A stretch of DNA of 64,000 bases from a beta proteobacterium AAP99 (GCA_001295775.1 LJIA01000017.1:62001-126000), one strand, 5' to 3'. Shown: positions 9,151 to 18,029, counted from the stretch's first letter. Numbers and translations: made by a program. Notes: generated by a model from the letters alone, not told the origin.

Positions 9151-9376
9151 TGTGTGTTCTCTATCCTTGCCGCACCGCGGTCGGGCTGCCGGAGCTGCGG
9201 AATTCGCTGCAGATCAGGGCGCCAGGCCGGGACGCAACGGGCGGCTGCAACCAAGCAACCATGAGGGTGGACATCGGCCGGCAGGCCGAGTCAATGCATT
9301 GCACGGCCTTGCGCCGCGCACGCATTGGCTGCTGCTGGCCCGATGCCCCGGATTGGAAGCATCCGAAAGGAGCATC
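9151..9376 (+). other. Long GC-rich 5' leader of rpsF, no gene seen
   Basis: About 220 bases between the candidate promoter and the rpsF ATG. I see no credible protein gene in it. In many bacteria the rpsF leader carries an RNA element bound by the S6:S18 complex for autoregulation; the length here allows that, but I could not confirm the element by eye. AAAGGAG at 9366-9372 is the rpsF ribosome-binding site. Confidence 0.4.
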
Positions 9377-9742
9377 ATGCGTCATTACGAGATCGTCCTG
9401 ATCATTCATCCGGACCAGAGCGAGCAAGTGCCCGCGATGGTCGAGCGCTACAAGAGCCTGATCGAGTCCCAGCAGGGCAAGGTTCACCGTTTCGAGGACT
9501 GGGGCCGCCGGCAGTTGGCCTACAGCATCCAGAAGCTCGCCAAGGCGCACTACATCATGCTGAACGTCGAAGTCAGCCAGGCCACCCTGGATGAGCTGGA
9601 GCATGGTTTTCGCTTCAACGACGCCGTGCTGCGCCACCTCGTGGTCAAGCGCGATGGCGCCGATATCGAGCCCTCCATCATGATGAAGGCCGTGGAGCGC
9701 GAGGAATCTCGCAAGGCCACGCAGGAAACGGCAGCCGCCTAA
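9377..9742 (+). CDS. rpsF: 30S ribosomal protein S6
   Basis: 121-aa primary ribosomal protein that binds S18 on the 30S platform. It begins [19 protein letters not shown] and contains [21 protein letters not shown] and [14 protein letters not shown], all diagnostic of bacterial S6. The C-terminal tail is short and charged. Start is set by AAAGGAG five to eleven bases upstream; a long in-frame extension to the left is not S6-like. First gene of rpsF-priB-rpsR-rplI. Confidence 0.98.
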   Translation: MRHYEIVLIIHPDQSEQVPAMVERYKSLIESQQGKVHRFEDWGRRQLAYSIQKLAKAHYIMLNVEVSQATLDELEHGFRFNDAVLRHLVVKRDGADIEPSIMMKAVEREESRKATQETAAA

Positions 9743-9828
9743 GCACTCAGGAGTTCAGCCCGCGGCGATGAGCAGGCCGCGTGGTTGCTGAAAGACACGT
9801 TCACGCATCAGAAGGGTTCGGGCAGGGA

Positions 9829-10155
9829 TTGAACAACCGCTTGCAGCTTTCGGCCGTGGTGATTGCGCGAGACAGCTTGCGCTACACGCCCGCCGGGATC
9901 GCCGCAGTGGAGTTCGAACTGGAGCATCGCTCCACCCAGACCGAAGCCGACGCCGCAAGGCTGGTGCAGCTGAATCTGCAAGCCATCAGTTTCGGGGCCG
10001 TGGCCCTGCAGGTGATGGCCCTGCCGCTGGGAGCGCCCTCAGGCGAACCTGGCCAGCAGATCCAGTTCGAGGGCTTTCTGGCCCCCGCCCGAAAGGGCGC
10101 GAGACTGAGCGTCTTTCATGTGACCGCGGTGCTCGGCGAGCCAGCGGCGAGCTGA
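9829..10155 (+). CDS. priB: Primosomal replication protein N (PriB)
   Basis: 108-aa OB-fold single-stranded-DNA-binding protein of the PriA-dependent replication restart primosome. The sequence [17 protein letters not shown] and the strand [20 protein letters not shown], with [18 protein letters not shown] near the end, match betaproteobacterial PriB, an SSB paralogue. The start is a TTG; there is no in-frame ATG or GTG at the expected place, and GGCAGGGA lies just upstream. The position between rpsF and rpsR is the classical one and supports the call. A TTG start would keep its yield below that of the flanking ribosomal proteins. Confidence 0.93.
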   Translation: MNNRLQLSAVVIARDSLRYTPAGIAAVEFELEHRSTQTEADAARLVQLNLQAISFGAVALQVMALPLGAPSGEPGQQIQFEGFLAPARKGARLSVFHVTAVLGEPAAS

Positions 10156-10186
10156 ACCCCTCTCGATCATCGAAAGGACACACAAA

Positions 10187-10468
10187 ATGGCATTTTCACG
10201 TGGCAAGGGCAAGGGTAAGCCCGGTCAGAAGCGCACCCCGTCCAACCCGCTGTTCAAGCGCCGCAAGGTTTGCCGCTTCACGGCTGCAGGCGTCAAGGAA
10301 GTCGACTACAAGGATGTCGAAACCCTGAAGGACTTCATCGGCGAGAACGGCAAGATCATCCCCGCCCGCCTGACGGGCACGAAGGCATTCTTCCAGCGCC
10401 AGCTGGACAGCGCCATCAAGCGCGCGCGCTTCCTGGCGCTGCTGCCCTACACCGACAACCACAACTGA
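10187..10468 (+). CDS. rpsR: 30S ribosomal protein S18
   Basis: 93-aa S18, partner of S6 on the 30S platform. The sequence [21 protein letters not shown] and [20 protein letters not shown] is diagnostic. The N-terminal 20 residues are rich in Gly and Lys, longer than in E. coli S18 and usual for Burkholderiales. GAAAGGA lies about 10 bases upstream. Third gene of the operon. Confidence 0.98.
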   Translation: MAFSRGKGKGKPGQKRTPSNPLFKRRKVCRFTAAGVKEVDYKDVETLKDFIGENGKIIPARLTGTKAFFQRQLDSAIKRARFLALLPYTDNHN

Positions 10469-10493
10469 TCGGGCAGAAGAAGGAATATCCATC

Positions 10494-10943
10494 ATGCAAA
10501 TCATTCTTCTTGAAAAAGTCGCCAACCTGGGCAACCTCGGCGACGTCGTTCGCGTCAAGGACGGCTACGCCCGCAACTTCCTGATCCCGCAGAAGAAGGC
10601 ACGCCGTGCCACTGAAGTGGCGCTCAAGGAGTTCGAAGCCAAGCGTGCCGAACTCGAAAAGGCTGCTGCTGCCACTCTGGCCGCCGCACAAGCCACCGGC
10701 GAGAAGCTCAACGGCCTGACCGTGAAGATCAACGCCAAGGCCGGTGTGGACGGTCGTCTGTTCGGCTCCGTGACCAACTTTGACATCTCCGAGGCGCTGT
10801 CCAAGCAGGGCTTCCCGGTGCACAAGAGCCAAGTGCGCATGCCCAACGGCCCGATCAAGACCGTGAGCGAATCGTCGGTCGATGTCGCGCTGCACACGGA
10901 CGTGGTTGTGCCCGTGAACGTCGCGGTGGTCGGCGAAGCCTGA
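10494..10943 (+). CDS. rplI: 50S ribosomal protein L9
   Basis: 149-aa L9 with the standard two-domain dumbbell. The N-terminal rRNA-binding part is [19 protein letters not shown] with [16 protein letters not shown]; then a long connecting helix (about residues 42-75) rich in Ala, Glu and Lys; then the C-terminal domain with [24 protein letters not shown] precedes the ATG. It is the last gene of the operon; a strong terminator follows. Confidence 0.98.
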   Translation: MQIILLEKVANLGNLGDVVRVKDGYARNFLIPQKKARRATEVALKEFEAKRAELEKAAAATLAAAQATGEKLNGLTVKINAKAGVDGRLFGSVTNFDISEALSKQGFPVHKSQVRMPNGPIKTVSESSVDVALHTDVVVPVNVAVVGEA

Positions 10944-10968
10944 TCGCTCCAGACCAGCACGTGCACGA

Positions 10969-10996
10969 CGGGCCGCAGATTCTGCGGCCCGTTTTG
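10969..10996 (+). terminator. Rho-independent terminator of the rpsF-rplI operon
   Basis: CGGGCCGCAG / CTGCGGCCCG stem with a minimal loop, followed by TTTTGTTTT. It lies 25 bases after the rplI stop. This makes dnaB a separate transcription unit. Confidence 0.92.
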
Positions 10997-11012
10997 TTTT
11001 GGGCCTCGCAAG

Positions 11013-11076
11013 TTATCCCGCGCAACCCACAGCTTGCCCACCGCTTATCCACAGCTTTTCCCCCGGCTTGTGCACA
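11013..11076 (+). promoter_or_regulatory. Cluster of DnaA-box-like sites upstream of dnaB
   Basis: A perfect E. coli-type DnaA box TTATCCACA at 11045-11053 is flanked by TTGTGCACA (11068-11076, one mismatch) on the right, and by CAACCCACA (11023-11031) and TTATCCCGC (11013-11021) on the left as weaker matches. All four lie on the same strand within 64 bases, roughly two helical turns apart, 71-134 bases before the dnaB ATG. They suggest control of dnaB by DnaA. Confidence 0.6.
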
Positions 11077-11146
11077 ACGCATGGGCCGCACCGATCCTTA
11101 CACTCGATCGCTTGTGTCGATCTGATTTCAGGTCTTAAGTCGCTTG

Positions 11147-12547
11147 ATGAATTCTCCCGCCGATCTCCGCTCCACCGACCCGCAACTGGCCGCCGTGAAG
11201 GTGCCGCCCCACTCGGTGGAGGCCGAGCAGTCTGTGCTCGGCGGTCTGATGCTGGACAACGGCGCCTGGGACAAGATTGGCGACCTGATCCGAGAGGACG
11301 ACTTCTACCGCTTCGATCACCGCCTGATCTGGCAGCACATTGCCAAGCTCATCGAGAAGTCCCGCCCGGCAGACGTCATTACCGTCTACGAAAGCCTGCA
11401 GATTGCTGGCCGGGCCGATGAAGCTGGCGGTCTGGCGTACCTGAACGCGCTGGCGACCTCCGTGCCATCCGCCGCGAACGTGCGGCGGTACGCAGAGATC
11501 GTCCGCGACCGCGCGGTGCTGCGCAAGCTCGTGAATGTGGCGGAGGACATTGCGGGTGCCGCCTACAACCCGCAGGGCAAGGACACCAAGCAGCTGCTCG
11601 ATGAGGCCGAGAGCCGCGTGTTCGCCATTGCGGAGGAGGGCGCGCGCGGTGCCGCGGGCTTCCACAACCTGCCGGATGTGCTGACCGAAGTCGTCGAGCG
11701 CATCGACGAGCTCTATCACCGCAACGACGCCTCGGACATCACCGGCACGCCCAGCGGCTTCGATGACATGGACAAGATGACCTCCGGCCTGCAGCCCGGC
11801 GACCTCATCATCGTGGCCGGCCGCCCCTCCATGGGCAAGACCGCGTTCTCGCTGAACATCGGCGAGCATGTCGCCATCCAGGAAGGCTTGCCGGTGGCGG
11901 TGTTCTCCATGGAAATGGGTGCGAACCAGCTCGCCATGCGTCTGCTGTCCTCGGTGGGTGCGCTGGACGGCCAGCGCCTGCGCACGGGCCGGCTGCAGCA
12001 GGATGACTGGCCCAAGCTCACCCACGCCATCCAGCGCATGCAGGACGCGCAGTTGTTCATCGACGAAACGCCGGCGCTGAACTCCCTGGAGCTGCGTGCC
12101 CGCGCGCGGCGCCTTGCGCGCCAGTGCGGCAAGCTCGGGTTGATCATCATCGACTACCTGCAGCTCATGTCGGCCAACACCGCGGGCGAAAACCGCGCGA
12201 CGGAAATCTCCGAGATCTCCCGGTCGCTCAAGGGGCTGGCCAAGGAGCTCAACTGCCCGGTGATCGCGCTTTCGCAGCTCAACCGCAGCCTGGAGCAGCG
12301 ACCGAACAAGCGCCCGGTGATGAGCGACCTGCGTGAATCCGGCGCCATCGAGCAGGATGCCGACGTGATCCTGTTCATCTATCGCGACGAGGTCTACAAC
12401 CCGGACTCGCAGGACAAGGGCACGGCCGAGATCATCATCGGCAAGCAGCGTAACGGGCCGATCGGCACCGTGCGTCTGACCTTCCTGAACCACCTGACGC
12501 GCTTTGCCAACTACACCGGCGGCAACGCCATGTCCTACGGCGAGTGA
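11147..12547 (+). CDS. dnaB: Replicative DNA helicase DnaB
   Basis: 466-aa hexameric 5'-3' helicase that unwinds the fork. The N-terminal primase-interacting domain opens with PPHSVEAEQSVLGGLMLDN. The RecA-like ATPase domain carries the Walker A motif GRPSMGKTAFSLN, Walker B IIIDYLQLM, the AFSLN..MEM region, and the arginine-finger/sensor segment SDLRESGAIEQDADVI. Length is normal and no intein is present. I chose the ATG over the TTG immediately before it. Transcribed separately from rplI, probably from a promoter in the DnaA-box spacer. Confidence 0.98.
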   Translation: MNSPADLRSTDPQLAAVKVPPHSVEAEQSVLGGLMLDNGAWDKIGDLIREDDFYRFDHRLIWQHIAKLIEKSRPADVITVYESLQIAGRADEAGGLAYLNALATSVPSAANVRRYAEIVRDRAVLRKLVNVAEDIAGAAYNPQGKDTKQLLDEAESRVFAIAEEGARGAAGFHNLPDVLTEVVERIDELYHRNDASDITGTPSGFDDMDKMTSGLQPGDLIIVAGRPSMGKTAFSLNIGEHVAIQEGLPVAVFSMEMGANQLAMRLLSSVGALDGQRLRTGRLQQDDWPKLTHAIQRMQDAQLFIDETPALNSLELRARARRLARQCGKLGLIIIDYLQLMSANTAGENRATEISEISRSLKGLAKELNCPVIALSQLNRSLEQRPNKRPVMSDLRESGAIEQDADVILFIYRDEVYNPDSQDKGTAEIIIGKQRNGPIGTVRLTFLNHLTRFANYTGGNAMSYGE

Positions 12548-12579
12548 GAGCGGTCGTTCGGGGCCGATCTCGCCTTTTT
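12546..12579 (+). terminator. Probable terminator after dnaB
   Basis: Imperfect stem of about 10 bp (GAGAGCGGTC with GGCCGATCTC, one mismatch and one G-U) starting at the dnaB stop codon, followed by GCCTTTTTA. Moderate strength. Confidence 0.6.
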
Positions 12580-12654
12580 AATGCGTTTTGCTGAGGTTCG
12601 AGCGGAGACTCCATCGATGCGAGCCAGCGCGTGTTGCAAGCTAAGCTCGCGCTC

Positions 12655-13293
12655 ATGTTGATCCGCTTTCTTCCCGGCAACCAGCGCTTCTTCAAGCTCT
12701 TCAGTCAGCACGCCGAGCTGGGCGTGCAGGGCTGCCGCGAGCTGCTGTTGCTTCTGACGCATCTGTCCACCGAGCGCGAACTGCGCGCCCAGAACGTCGA
12801 AGCGGCCGAGAAGGCCGCTGACCGCATCACCCGACAGACCATTGAGTTGCTCAAGCGCACGCCGGTGGCGCCTCTGCATCCGGACGCGATCCACAAGCTC
12901 GTGTCCGTCATGGACGATGTGCTCGATCTGGCCGAAGACACTGCGCAGACCATCTATCTCTACGACATCAAGCGCGTGACGCCGGCTGCCATCCAGCTGG
13001 CCGAGATCTGCGTGGCCTGCGCCGAGCGGCTGGAGGAGGCGGTGAGTCTGCTGGCGAGCCGCCGCAACCGCGACGGCATCCTGCGGCTGTGCGAGCAGAT
13101 CGACAAGCTGGAGAGCGACGCAGACCACGTCATGCGCGCTGCCATGAGCCGCCTGTTCCGCGACGAGCCGGACACCCGTGAGCTCATCAAGCTCAAGGCG
13201 GTCTACGAGCTGCTCGAGCAGATCACTGACAAGGCCGAGGACGTGGCCAACATCATCGAGGGTCTCGTGCTGGAGCGGAGCTGGCGCGGATGA
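12655..13293 (+). CDS. DUF47 / PhoU-like protein (putative phosphate-transport accessory)
   Basis: 212-aa all-helical protein of the DUF47 (TIGR00153-like) family, distant to PhoU. It starts MLIRFLPGNQRFFKLFSQHA and has two PhoU-like three-helix repeats, each with acidic metal-binding clusters (MDDVLDLAEDTAQTI and LEQITDKAEDVANIIEG). Members usually sit beside pit low-affinity phosphate transporter genes and tune them. No pit gene follows here: the next gene is convergent and unrelated. The N-terminal extension available upstream is not conserved, so I use the ATG before LIRFLP. Confidence 0.88.
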   Translation: MLIRFLPGNQRFFKLFSQHAELGVQGCRELLLLLTHLSTERELRAQNVEAAEKAADRITRQTIELLKRTPVAPLHPDAIHKLVSVMDDVLDLAEDTAQTIYLYDIKRVTPAAIQLAEICVACAERLEEAVSLLASRRNRDGILRLCEQIDKLESDADHVMRAAMSRLFRDEPDTRELIKLKAVYELLEQITDKAEDVANIIEGLVLERSWRG

Positions 13294-13424
13294 TCATTCG
13301 TTTTCGGACGGATTTTCTCGATGCGATGAGGTGCCACTTTCCGCGCATCCAGCATGCGGAAAGCGGCTTTCCGTCCTGATGAAAAAAATAAATTTCGGCC
13401 AAAGATTGCGCGAAGGCCGGCCTG
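13294..13424. repeat. Intergenic spacer with palindromic repeat copy 1
   Basis: GCCACTTTCCGC at 13333-13344 faces GCGGAAAGCGGC at 13356-13367 (11 of 12 paired). The stretch GCATCCAGCATGCGGAAAG recurs exactly, in inverse orientation, near 60.9 kb. It lies between the convergent DUF47 and phosphotransferase genes. A short A-rich stretch (GAAAAAAATAAA) follows. Confidence 0.75.
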
Positions 13425-14495
13425 TCAGCGCCCCTGAGCGTATTTCCAGCCCATCTCCGCCAACGGCCGTGCCGCCTTGCCGGCCGCCATGGCCTGCGCC
13501 GATGAGGCCGTGCCGTCCACCACGCGTTTCATGATGCCCTGCAGGATGCCGGCGAGCCGGAACATGTTGTAGGCCATGTAGAAGCGCATGTGCTCCGGCA
13601 CGATCGGCGCGCGGCCAGTACGTTCGCAATAGCGCGTCACGTATTCGCGCTCGGTGGGGATGTTCAGCTCACCCAGGTCCAGCCCGGCAATGCCGCGGAA
13701 CTGCCCGGGTGGAATGTGCCAGCTCATCAGGTGGTAGCTGAAGTCGGCCATCGGGTCACCGAGCGTCGAGAGCTCCCAGTCCAGCACGGCGAGTACACGC
13801 GGCTCCGTGGGGTGGAAGATCAGGTTGTCGAGGCGGAAGTCGCCATGCACGATCGCTACGCTCTCGCCAGCCGGTATGTTTTGCGGCAGCCAGTCGATCA
13901 GCCGGTTCATGGCCTCGATGGTCTCGGTCTCGCTGGCCTTGTACTGCTTGGTCCAGCGGCCGATCTGGCGCTCGAAATAGTTGCCGGGCTTGCCGTAGTC
14001 GGCCAGACCGACGGCGGCGTAGTCCACACTGTGCAGCGCGGCGATCACGCGGTTCATCTCGTCGTAGATCGGCGCACGCTCGGCCGGCGTCAAGGCGGGC
14101 AGGGACTGCTCCCAGAACACGCGGCCCGCCACGAAGCTCATGATGAAGAACGCGCGGCCGATCACACTCTCGTCCTCGCACAGCGCCAGCATGCGCGGCA
14201 CCGGCACATCCGTGTCCTGCAGGGCCTTCATCACGGCGTATTCGCGTTCGATGGCATGGGCGCTGGGCAGCAGCTTGGCTACCGGCCCGGGCTTGGCGCG
14301 CATAACGTACGTGGCACCCGGCGTGATGAGCTTGAAGGTGGGGTTGGACTGCCCGCCCTTGAATTGTTCGATGCTCAAGGGGCCTGCGAAGCCGGGCACG
14401 TGACTGCCAAGCCATGCCTCCAGCGCGGCGAGGTCCAGATTCTGATTGCCCGCCAGGGCGCGGGTGCCGGAAAACTGTTCGTCAGCGGTGGTCAC
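13425..14495 (-). CDS. Phosphotransferase family protein (aminoglycoside-phosphotransferase fold, ACAD10-like)
   Basis: 356-aa kinase-fold enzyme. Motifs: FKGGQSNPTFKLIT (nucleotide loop), YVMRAKP (ATP-binding Lys), IVHGDFRLDNLIFH (Brenner catalytic loop) and VLDWELSTLGDPMADFSY (metal-binding Asp). This subfamily is usually found with acyl-CoA dehydrogenases in fatty-acid or 4-hydroxy-acid breakdown, where it phosphorylates hydroxyacyl-CoA. The gene overlaps the end of the upstream histidine phosphatase by 4 bases, and a crotonase-like gene precedes that; the trio may handle acyl-CoA intermediates, though no dehydrogenase is present in the window. Confidence 0.9.
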   Translation of the reverse strand: MTTADEQFSGTRALAGNQNLDLAALEAWLGSHVPGFAGPLSIEQFKGGQSNPTFKLITPGATYVMRAKPGPVAKLLPSAHAIEREYAVMKALQDTDVPVPRMLALCEDESVIGRAFFIMSFVAGRVFWEQSLPALTPAERAPIYDEMNRVIAALHSVDYAAVGLADYGKPGNYFERQIGRWTKQYKASETETIEAMNRLIDWLPQNIPAGESVAIVHGDFRLDNLIFHPTEPRVLAVLDWELSTLGDPMADFSYHLMSWHIPPGQFRGIAGLDLGELNIPTEREYVTRYCERTGRAPIVPEHMRFYMAYNMFRLAGILQGIMKRVVDGTASSAQAMAAGKAARPLAEMGWKYAQGR

Positions 14496-15280
14496 GTCGG
14501 GTCTCCCGAGTCTCTTGAGTTCTTCTTCAGGATGCTGCGCAATTCCTTGAACTGCGCCAGCAACTGCTCCATCGTGGTCGAGCGGGTACGCGTCTGTACC
14601 GGGTCCAGCGGCGAATGGTTGCTCATCCGAAGCACCACGTCATGCCTCGCTGGCCCGACATCCAGCGCGTTGATGCAGGCCGGTGCCTGCGCGATGCCGC
14701 CCAGAAAGCGCCGCTCGCCCGTGAGCAGCCAGCTGATGATGGCGCGGTTCACCCCGCCGTGCAGCACCAGCAGGATCACATCCCAGTCCGGATCGGCGCG
14801 CAGGGTGTCAATCGCCGGCACGACGCGCTCGAACAGTTCGGCGAGGCTCTCGCCGCCCAGAAAGCGCTTGTCGAGCACCGGGGCACCGTCAATCGCGCCA
14901 AGAAAGGCTTCGCGCAGCCCAGCTTCGTCCTGGGGCAGGGCGGACAGGCGCCCGCCGCGGATCTCTTGCAGCTCGGGCCGGTGCTCCAGCGTGGGTGCCT
15001 GCCCGGCTGCCGCCAGCACGCGGCTGGCAGTCTCCACCGTGCGCGCAAGACCGGAGACGATCACGCGGTCAAAGCGCACGCCCGCACGGCCAAAGGCGGC
15101 GCCGGCTGCATCGGCCTGGGCACGGCCGTCGGCGTTCAGCGGCACGTGCTCCGGGTCTTCGGCGCGACCGGCGGCGGGATCGAAATAGGTGACGGCGCCG
15201 TGGCGCATCAGATAGATGCGCCTGCGGTTGGCGTCCTTTGGCGGCAGGGGCTGGCTCATCGGCGTCATCTTCGGCTTCAC
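14492..15280 (-). CDS. Histidine phosphatase family protein (phosphoglycerate-mutase-like)
   Basis: 262-aa enzyme with the RHG motif in YLMRHGAVTYFD (phospho-His acceptor), a second Arg in SGLARTVETA, the catalytic Glu region around PELQEIRGG, and the second His in LLVLHGGVNRAI. Several Met and Pro residues precede the first strand, so the start could be the second ATG (MSQPLPP). The C-terminal 40 residues are charged and not part of the fold. Overlaps both neighbours by 4 bases, indicating tight cotranscription and translational coupling. Confidence 0.9.
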   Translation of the reverse strand: MKPKMTPMSQPLPPKDANRRRIYLMRHGAVTYFDPAAGRAEDPEHVPLNADGRAQADAAGAAFGRAGVRFDRVIVSGLARTVETASRVLAAAGQAPTLEHRPELQEIRGGRLSALPQDEAGLREAFLGAIDGAPVLDKRFLGGESLAELFERVVPAIDTLRADPDWDVILLVLHGGVNRAIISWLLTGERRFLGGIAQAPACINALDVGPARHDVVLRMSNHSPLDPVQTRTRSTTMEQLLAQFKELRSILKKNSRDSGDPT

Positions 15281-15963
15281 TCAGCCGAGCGCAGTGCAGC
15301 AATCTGCGCGCGTTGCAGCGCGCGGCGCTCGGCGGCCTGCTGCTCGGCGAGCGTCGCGGTCGGCGCAGTAGCCACCAGACCGAGGAGCGTCTCGCTTTCT
15401 TGCGAATCTGCGGCGAATTCGCCTGCCCAACTGATCGCCGCTTGCAGCACCTGCCCTTCGGGTGCAAGCAGATTGATGGCGCCTGCGGCATGCAGGCGCT
15501 GAGCCGGCAGCGGGGCGCGGCGCAGCAGCCACTCATGGGCCAGCGCTCGTGGCAGGGCGTCGGCCAGCAGCGTGCCGATGCCGCCACCCAGTTGCGGGGC
15601 CTCCCAGTGCCCGTGCTGCCCGGCAATGCGCATCGGGCAGGCCAGCGCGAGGGGTGTCAGCGCGGCGTCTACATCGCCCTCCAGAACCGCAATCAGAGGG
15701 CGCGCCGCGTGAGCCAGCGCCTCGACCCAGCTGTCGAGCGCCTGCAAGGCACTCTGCGTGGGGCTTGCATCCGCTGGACCGGCAGCGTCGGCAGGCGGGC
15801 TCAGTACCAGCAGCACGGCGCCGATATCGGATTGCGACTGCAGGGTTTCGATGACTTCGAGCCCTGCGGCACAGAGCGTTTCGGGCAGCGCGCCCGGATC
15901 GGTACGGGTCACGGAAATGACCAATAGCTGGTCGATTCGATCGGTGCTCAGTGAGGCAGACAT
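15277..15963 (-). CDS. Enoyl-CoA hydratase/isomerase-like (crotonase) protein, degenerate
   Basis: 228-aa protein with the outline of the crotonase fold: AVLLVLSPP, then a helix, RPLIAVLEGDVDAALTPLALACPMRIAG (the acyl-CoA oxyanion region), then LGGGIGTLLADALPRALAHEWLLR. It is shorter than typical members (about 255-265 aa), and the canonical G-x-G-x-G loop and catalytic Glu positions are not recognisable, so enzyme activity is doubtful. Alanine-rich composition makes the call moderate. First gene of the three-gene overlapping run that ends with the phosphotransferase. Confidence 0.65.
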   Translation of the reverse strand: MSASLSTDRIDQLLVISVTRTDPGALPETLCAAGLEVIETLQSQSDIGAVLLVLSPPADAAGPADASPTQSALQALDSWVEALAHAARPLIAVLEGDVDAALTPLALACPMRIAGQHGHWEAPQLGGGIGTLLADALPRALAHEWLLRRAPLPAQRLHAAGAINLLAPEGQVLQAAISWAGEFAADSQESETLLGLVATAPTATLAEQQAAERRALQRAQIAALRSAE

Positions 15964-16150
15964 GTTGGCGTGTCGCCGAGGTGTGCGGCGCGGGAACAGT
16001 GCAGAGCCGAGAGTGTCGCAGACGGTGATGCGGGGTGCGCCACCTTGTGTGTGCGGGCCGCTTCGCTGATCCCAGAGAAATTCTGGAGGCCTGGAGAGTC
16101 AACGGGTTAGGTAGGCGAGCGGCCCGCCGCGTGGCGGCGCAGGCGCTCGA

Positions 16151-16179
16151 TTGGTAAGCTTGAGAATTGACGATATATA
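16151..16179 (+). promoter_or_regulatory. Candidate promoter of the FimV-like gene
   Basis: TTGGTA (16151-16156), 17-base spacer, TATATA (16174-16179). The predicted transcript would start near 16187, which argues against a translation start at the in-frame TTG at 16167 and in favour of the TTG at 16218. Confidence 0.6.
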
Positions 16180-16217
16180 AACACAACGAACCGCTGCAGT
16201 CCGACGAGGAACACCGA

Positions 16218-18029
16218 TTGCATCCGTCGCACCCCAAACGGAACGAGTTTTCAGCGAAAGACGATCGCCCGCGCCTGCGGCCCGTCGTCATGGCCGTCTG
16301 TCTGGCCATGGGCACGATGACCGCACCGGCGTGGGCGTTGTCGGTGGGTGGCCCCGAAGTGCAGTCGAAGATCGGCCAGCCCCTGAGGGTGCGCATTCCG
16401 CTGAGCCTTCAGCCGAGTGAGGAACTGAACCCCGACTGTGTTCGGCCCCTGAATCCCAAGGGCGATGATGCGCCCGCGGTAGCAAACCCCCGGCTCGTCT
16501 TCGACAGCTTGCCGCGACCCGCCGCCGTGCTGCTCACGACGCGCGCAGCAGTTGCAGAGCCGGCCGTGCGCTTTGCCATGCAGGTGGGCTGCGACAACCC
16601 GATCACGAAGGAATTCGTCGTTTTGCTGGAGCTTCCGAGCGCGGACGATCTACGCCCGCCGGTTGTGAGCGCTGCGGCAGCGTCCGCTCCCCCAGCGCCC
16701 ACCGCGCCGTCGAGCGCGCCGCAGGCATCGCCTGCTCCGGCCAGAGCCTCGGGCTCGCGTTCAGCGCCTGGGCAAACGCGCGCCGCGAGAGCGGCTTCCG
16801 CTGGGGGGGCGGCATCGGGCCCAGCCGCAGCGACGGAGGCTCCGCCAGCACGGCGCCCGCCGACACGACCGACGGCACGGCCGGCTCCGCCGCCCTCGGG
16901 TGACCAACTCAGACTGGCGCCGGCGATCGACCTGGGCTTGGCAGGTGGGGATCTCAAGCTGTCGAGCGAACTGCGCATGTCTTCCATCGCAAGTCTTGCT
17001 GCCGCGCAGGATGCAGCTAGCACGGACCCGGTCCGGGCGCACCGCATGGCGATCGAGCAGGCGCGTCTTGCCGCTTTCCTGCGGGATGAGGACCCCGTCG
17101 CGGCCGTCATCGCCAAGGAGAAGGAGCTTGCTGCGCGGCTCGGGCAGGTTGGCGGCGAGCTTGAAAAGGCTCGCGGCGAACTGTCGCGTGCCGAAGCCGC
17201 CAAGGCGCCGCCCGCACCAGCTGCGAAGCCTGCTCCGGCACCTGCTGTGGCTCCGCAAGAGAGCTTCCTTGAACGCTGGTGGGCCTGGCTCCTGGCGGGT
17301 GGCGCGGTGGCGCTTGGTGTACTGCTGCTTGTCCTTTCAACCGTGCGGCGCAAACGTCAGACCGAACAGTGGTGGGCGTCGCTTCCGGAGAACGACTCAC
17401 CGGAGTCGGTGCTGTCGCATCCGGCTGCCCCTGCACCGCGGCGTACCGCGCATGTGCCCGCGCCCGCGGCGCCCAGGACGGTGCCCATTGCGGCCGCCGG
17501 TGCTGCCGCAGCGCCTGCAAGCAAGGAGTTTTTTGAAACCTCGACCTTCGAAATGACGCAGGCAGCACAGCGCGAAGTGCTCGCCAAGATGAACGTCGAG
17601 GTCGTAGAACACCATGAGCTGGGGCAGGACACGGCGGCGGCCCTGAAACAGGCAACCCACGTCGATACGGTGCCCCTGCATCCGGATCTGGACGAGCCGA
17701 CACGCGATCCCGATGCGCTGGATTTCAGCCCGCCGACGATGCCGGCAGGCTACGTTCAACGCGACGCGTCTGCGTCTGCGTTTGCGCAGGAGGCCGCAAC
17801 CGCCAAGCCGGTGGACAAACCTGCAGCGGCGCCTGGCTACGCCAGTGAAGCCGGCCCTGGGCACTTCCCGGAAACCACCCGCGGCGAGCCGCTGGATTTC
17901 GATGTCTCGCTGCCCACCGCACTGGACTTCGATCTGAGCGTCCCCCAGCCCGCACCCGCGGACCAGGCTGAACCGCAAAAGAAGGAAGCGAGTGACGGCG
18001 ACACCGCCGCCAAGCCCACGAAGCGCTAA
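16218..18029 (+). CDS. FimV-like membrane protein (short form)
   Basis: About 603-aa bitopic inner-membrane protein. A signal peptide ends near PAWALS; then a FimV/TspA N-terminal domain (LSVGGPEVQSKIGQPLRVRI, about residues 40-150), an Ala/Pro-rich linker (about 160-245), a helical segment, one transmembrane helix (AWLLAGGAVALGVLLLVLS), and an acidic disordered cytoplasmic tail. FimV proteins organise cell poles and type IV pili. Unlike standard FimV (900 aa or more) I see no LysM motif and no clear C-terminal TPR/FimV domain. Start is the TTG at 16218, placed 8 bases after GAGGA; an earlier TTG overlaps the -10 box. Confidence 0.72.
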   Translation: MHPSHPKRNEFSAKDDRPRLRPVVMAVCLAMGTMTAPAWALSVGGPEVQSKIGQPLRVRIPLSLQPSEELNPDCVRPLNPKGDDAPAVANPRLVFDSLPRPAAVLLTTRAAVAEPAVRFAMQVGCDNPITKEFVVLLELPSADDLRPPVVSAAAASAPPAPTAPSSAPQASPAPARASGSRSAPGQTRAARAASAGGAASGPAAATEAPPARRPPTRPTARPAPPPSGDQLRLAPAIDLGLAGGDLKLSSELRMSSIASLAAAQDAASTDPVRAHRMAIEQARLAAFLRDEDPVAAVIAKEKELAARLGQVGGELEKARGELSRAEAAKAPPAPAAKPAPAPAVAPQESFLERWWAWLLAGGAVALGVLLLVLSTVRRKRQTEQWWASLPENDSPESVLSHPAAPAPRRTAHVPAPAAPRTVPIAAAGAAAAPASKEFFETSTFEMTQAAQREVLAKMNVEVVEHHELGQDTAAALKQATHVDTVPLHPDLDEPTRDPDALDFSPPTMPAGYVQRDASASAFAQEAATAKPVDKPAAAPGYASEAGPGHFPETTRGEPLDFDVSLPTALDFDLSVPQPAPADQAEPQKKEASDGDTAAKPTKR

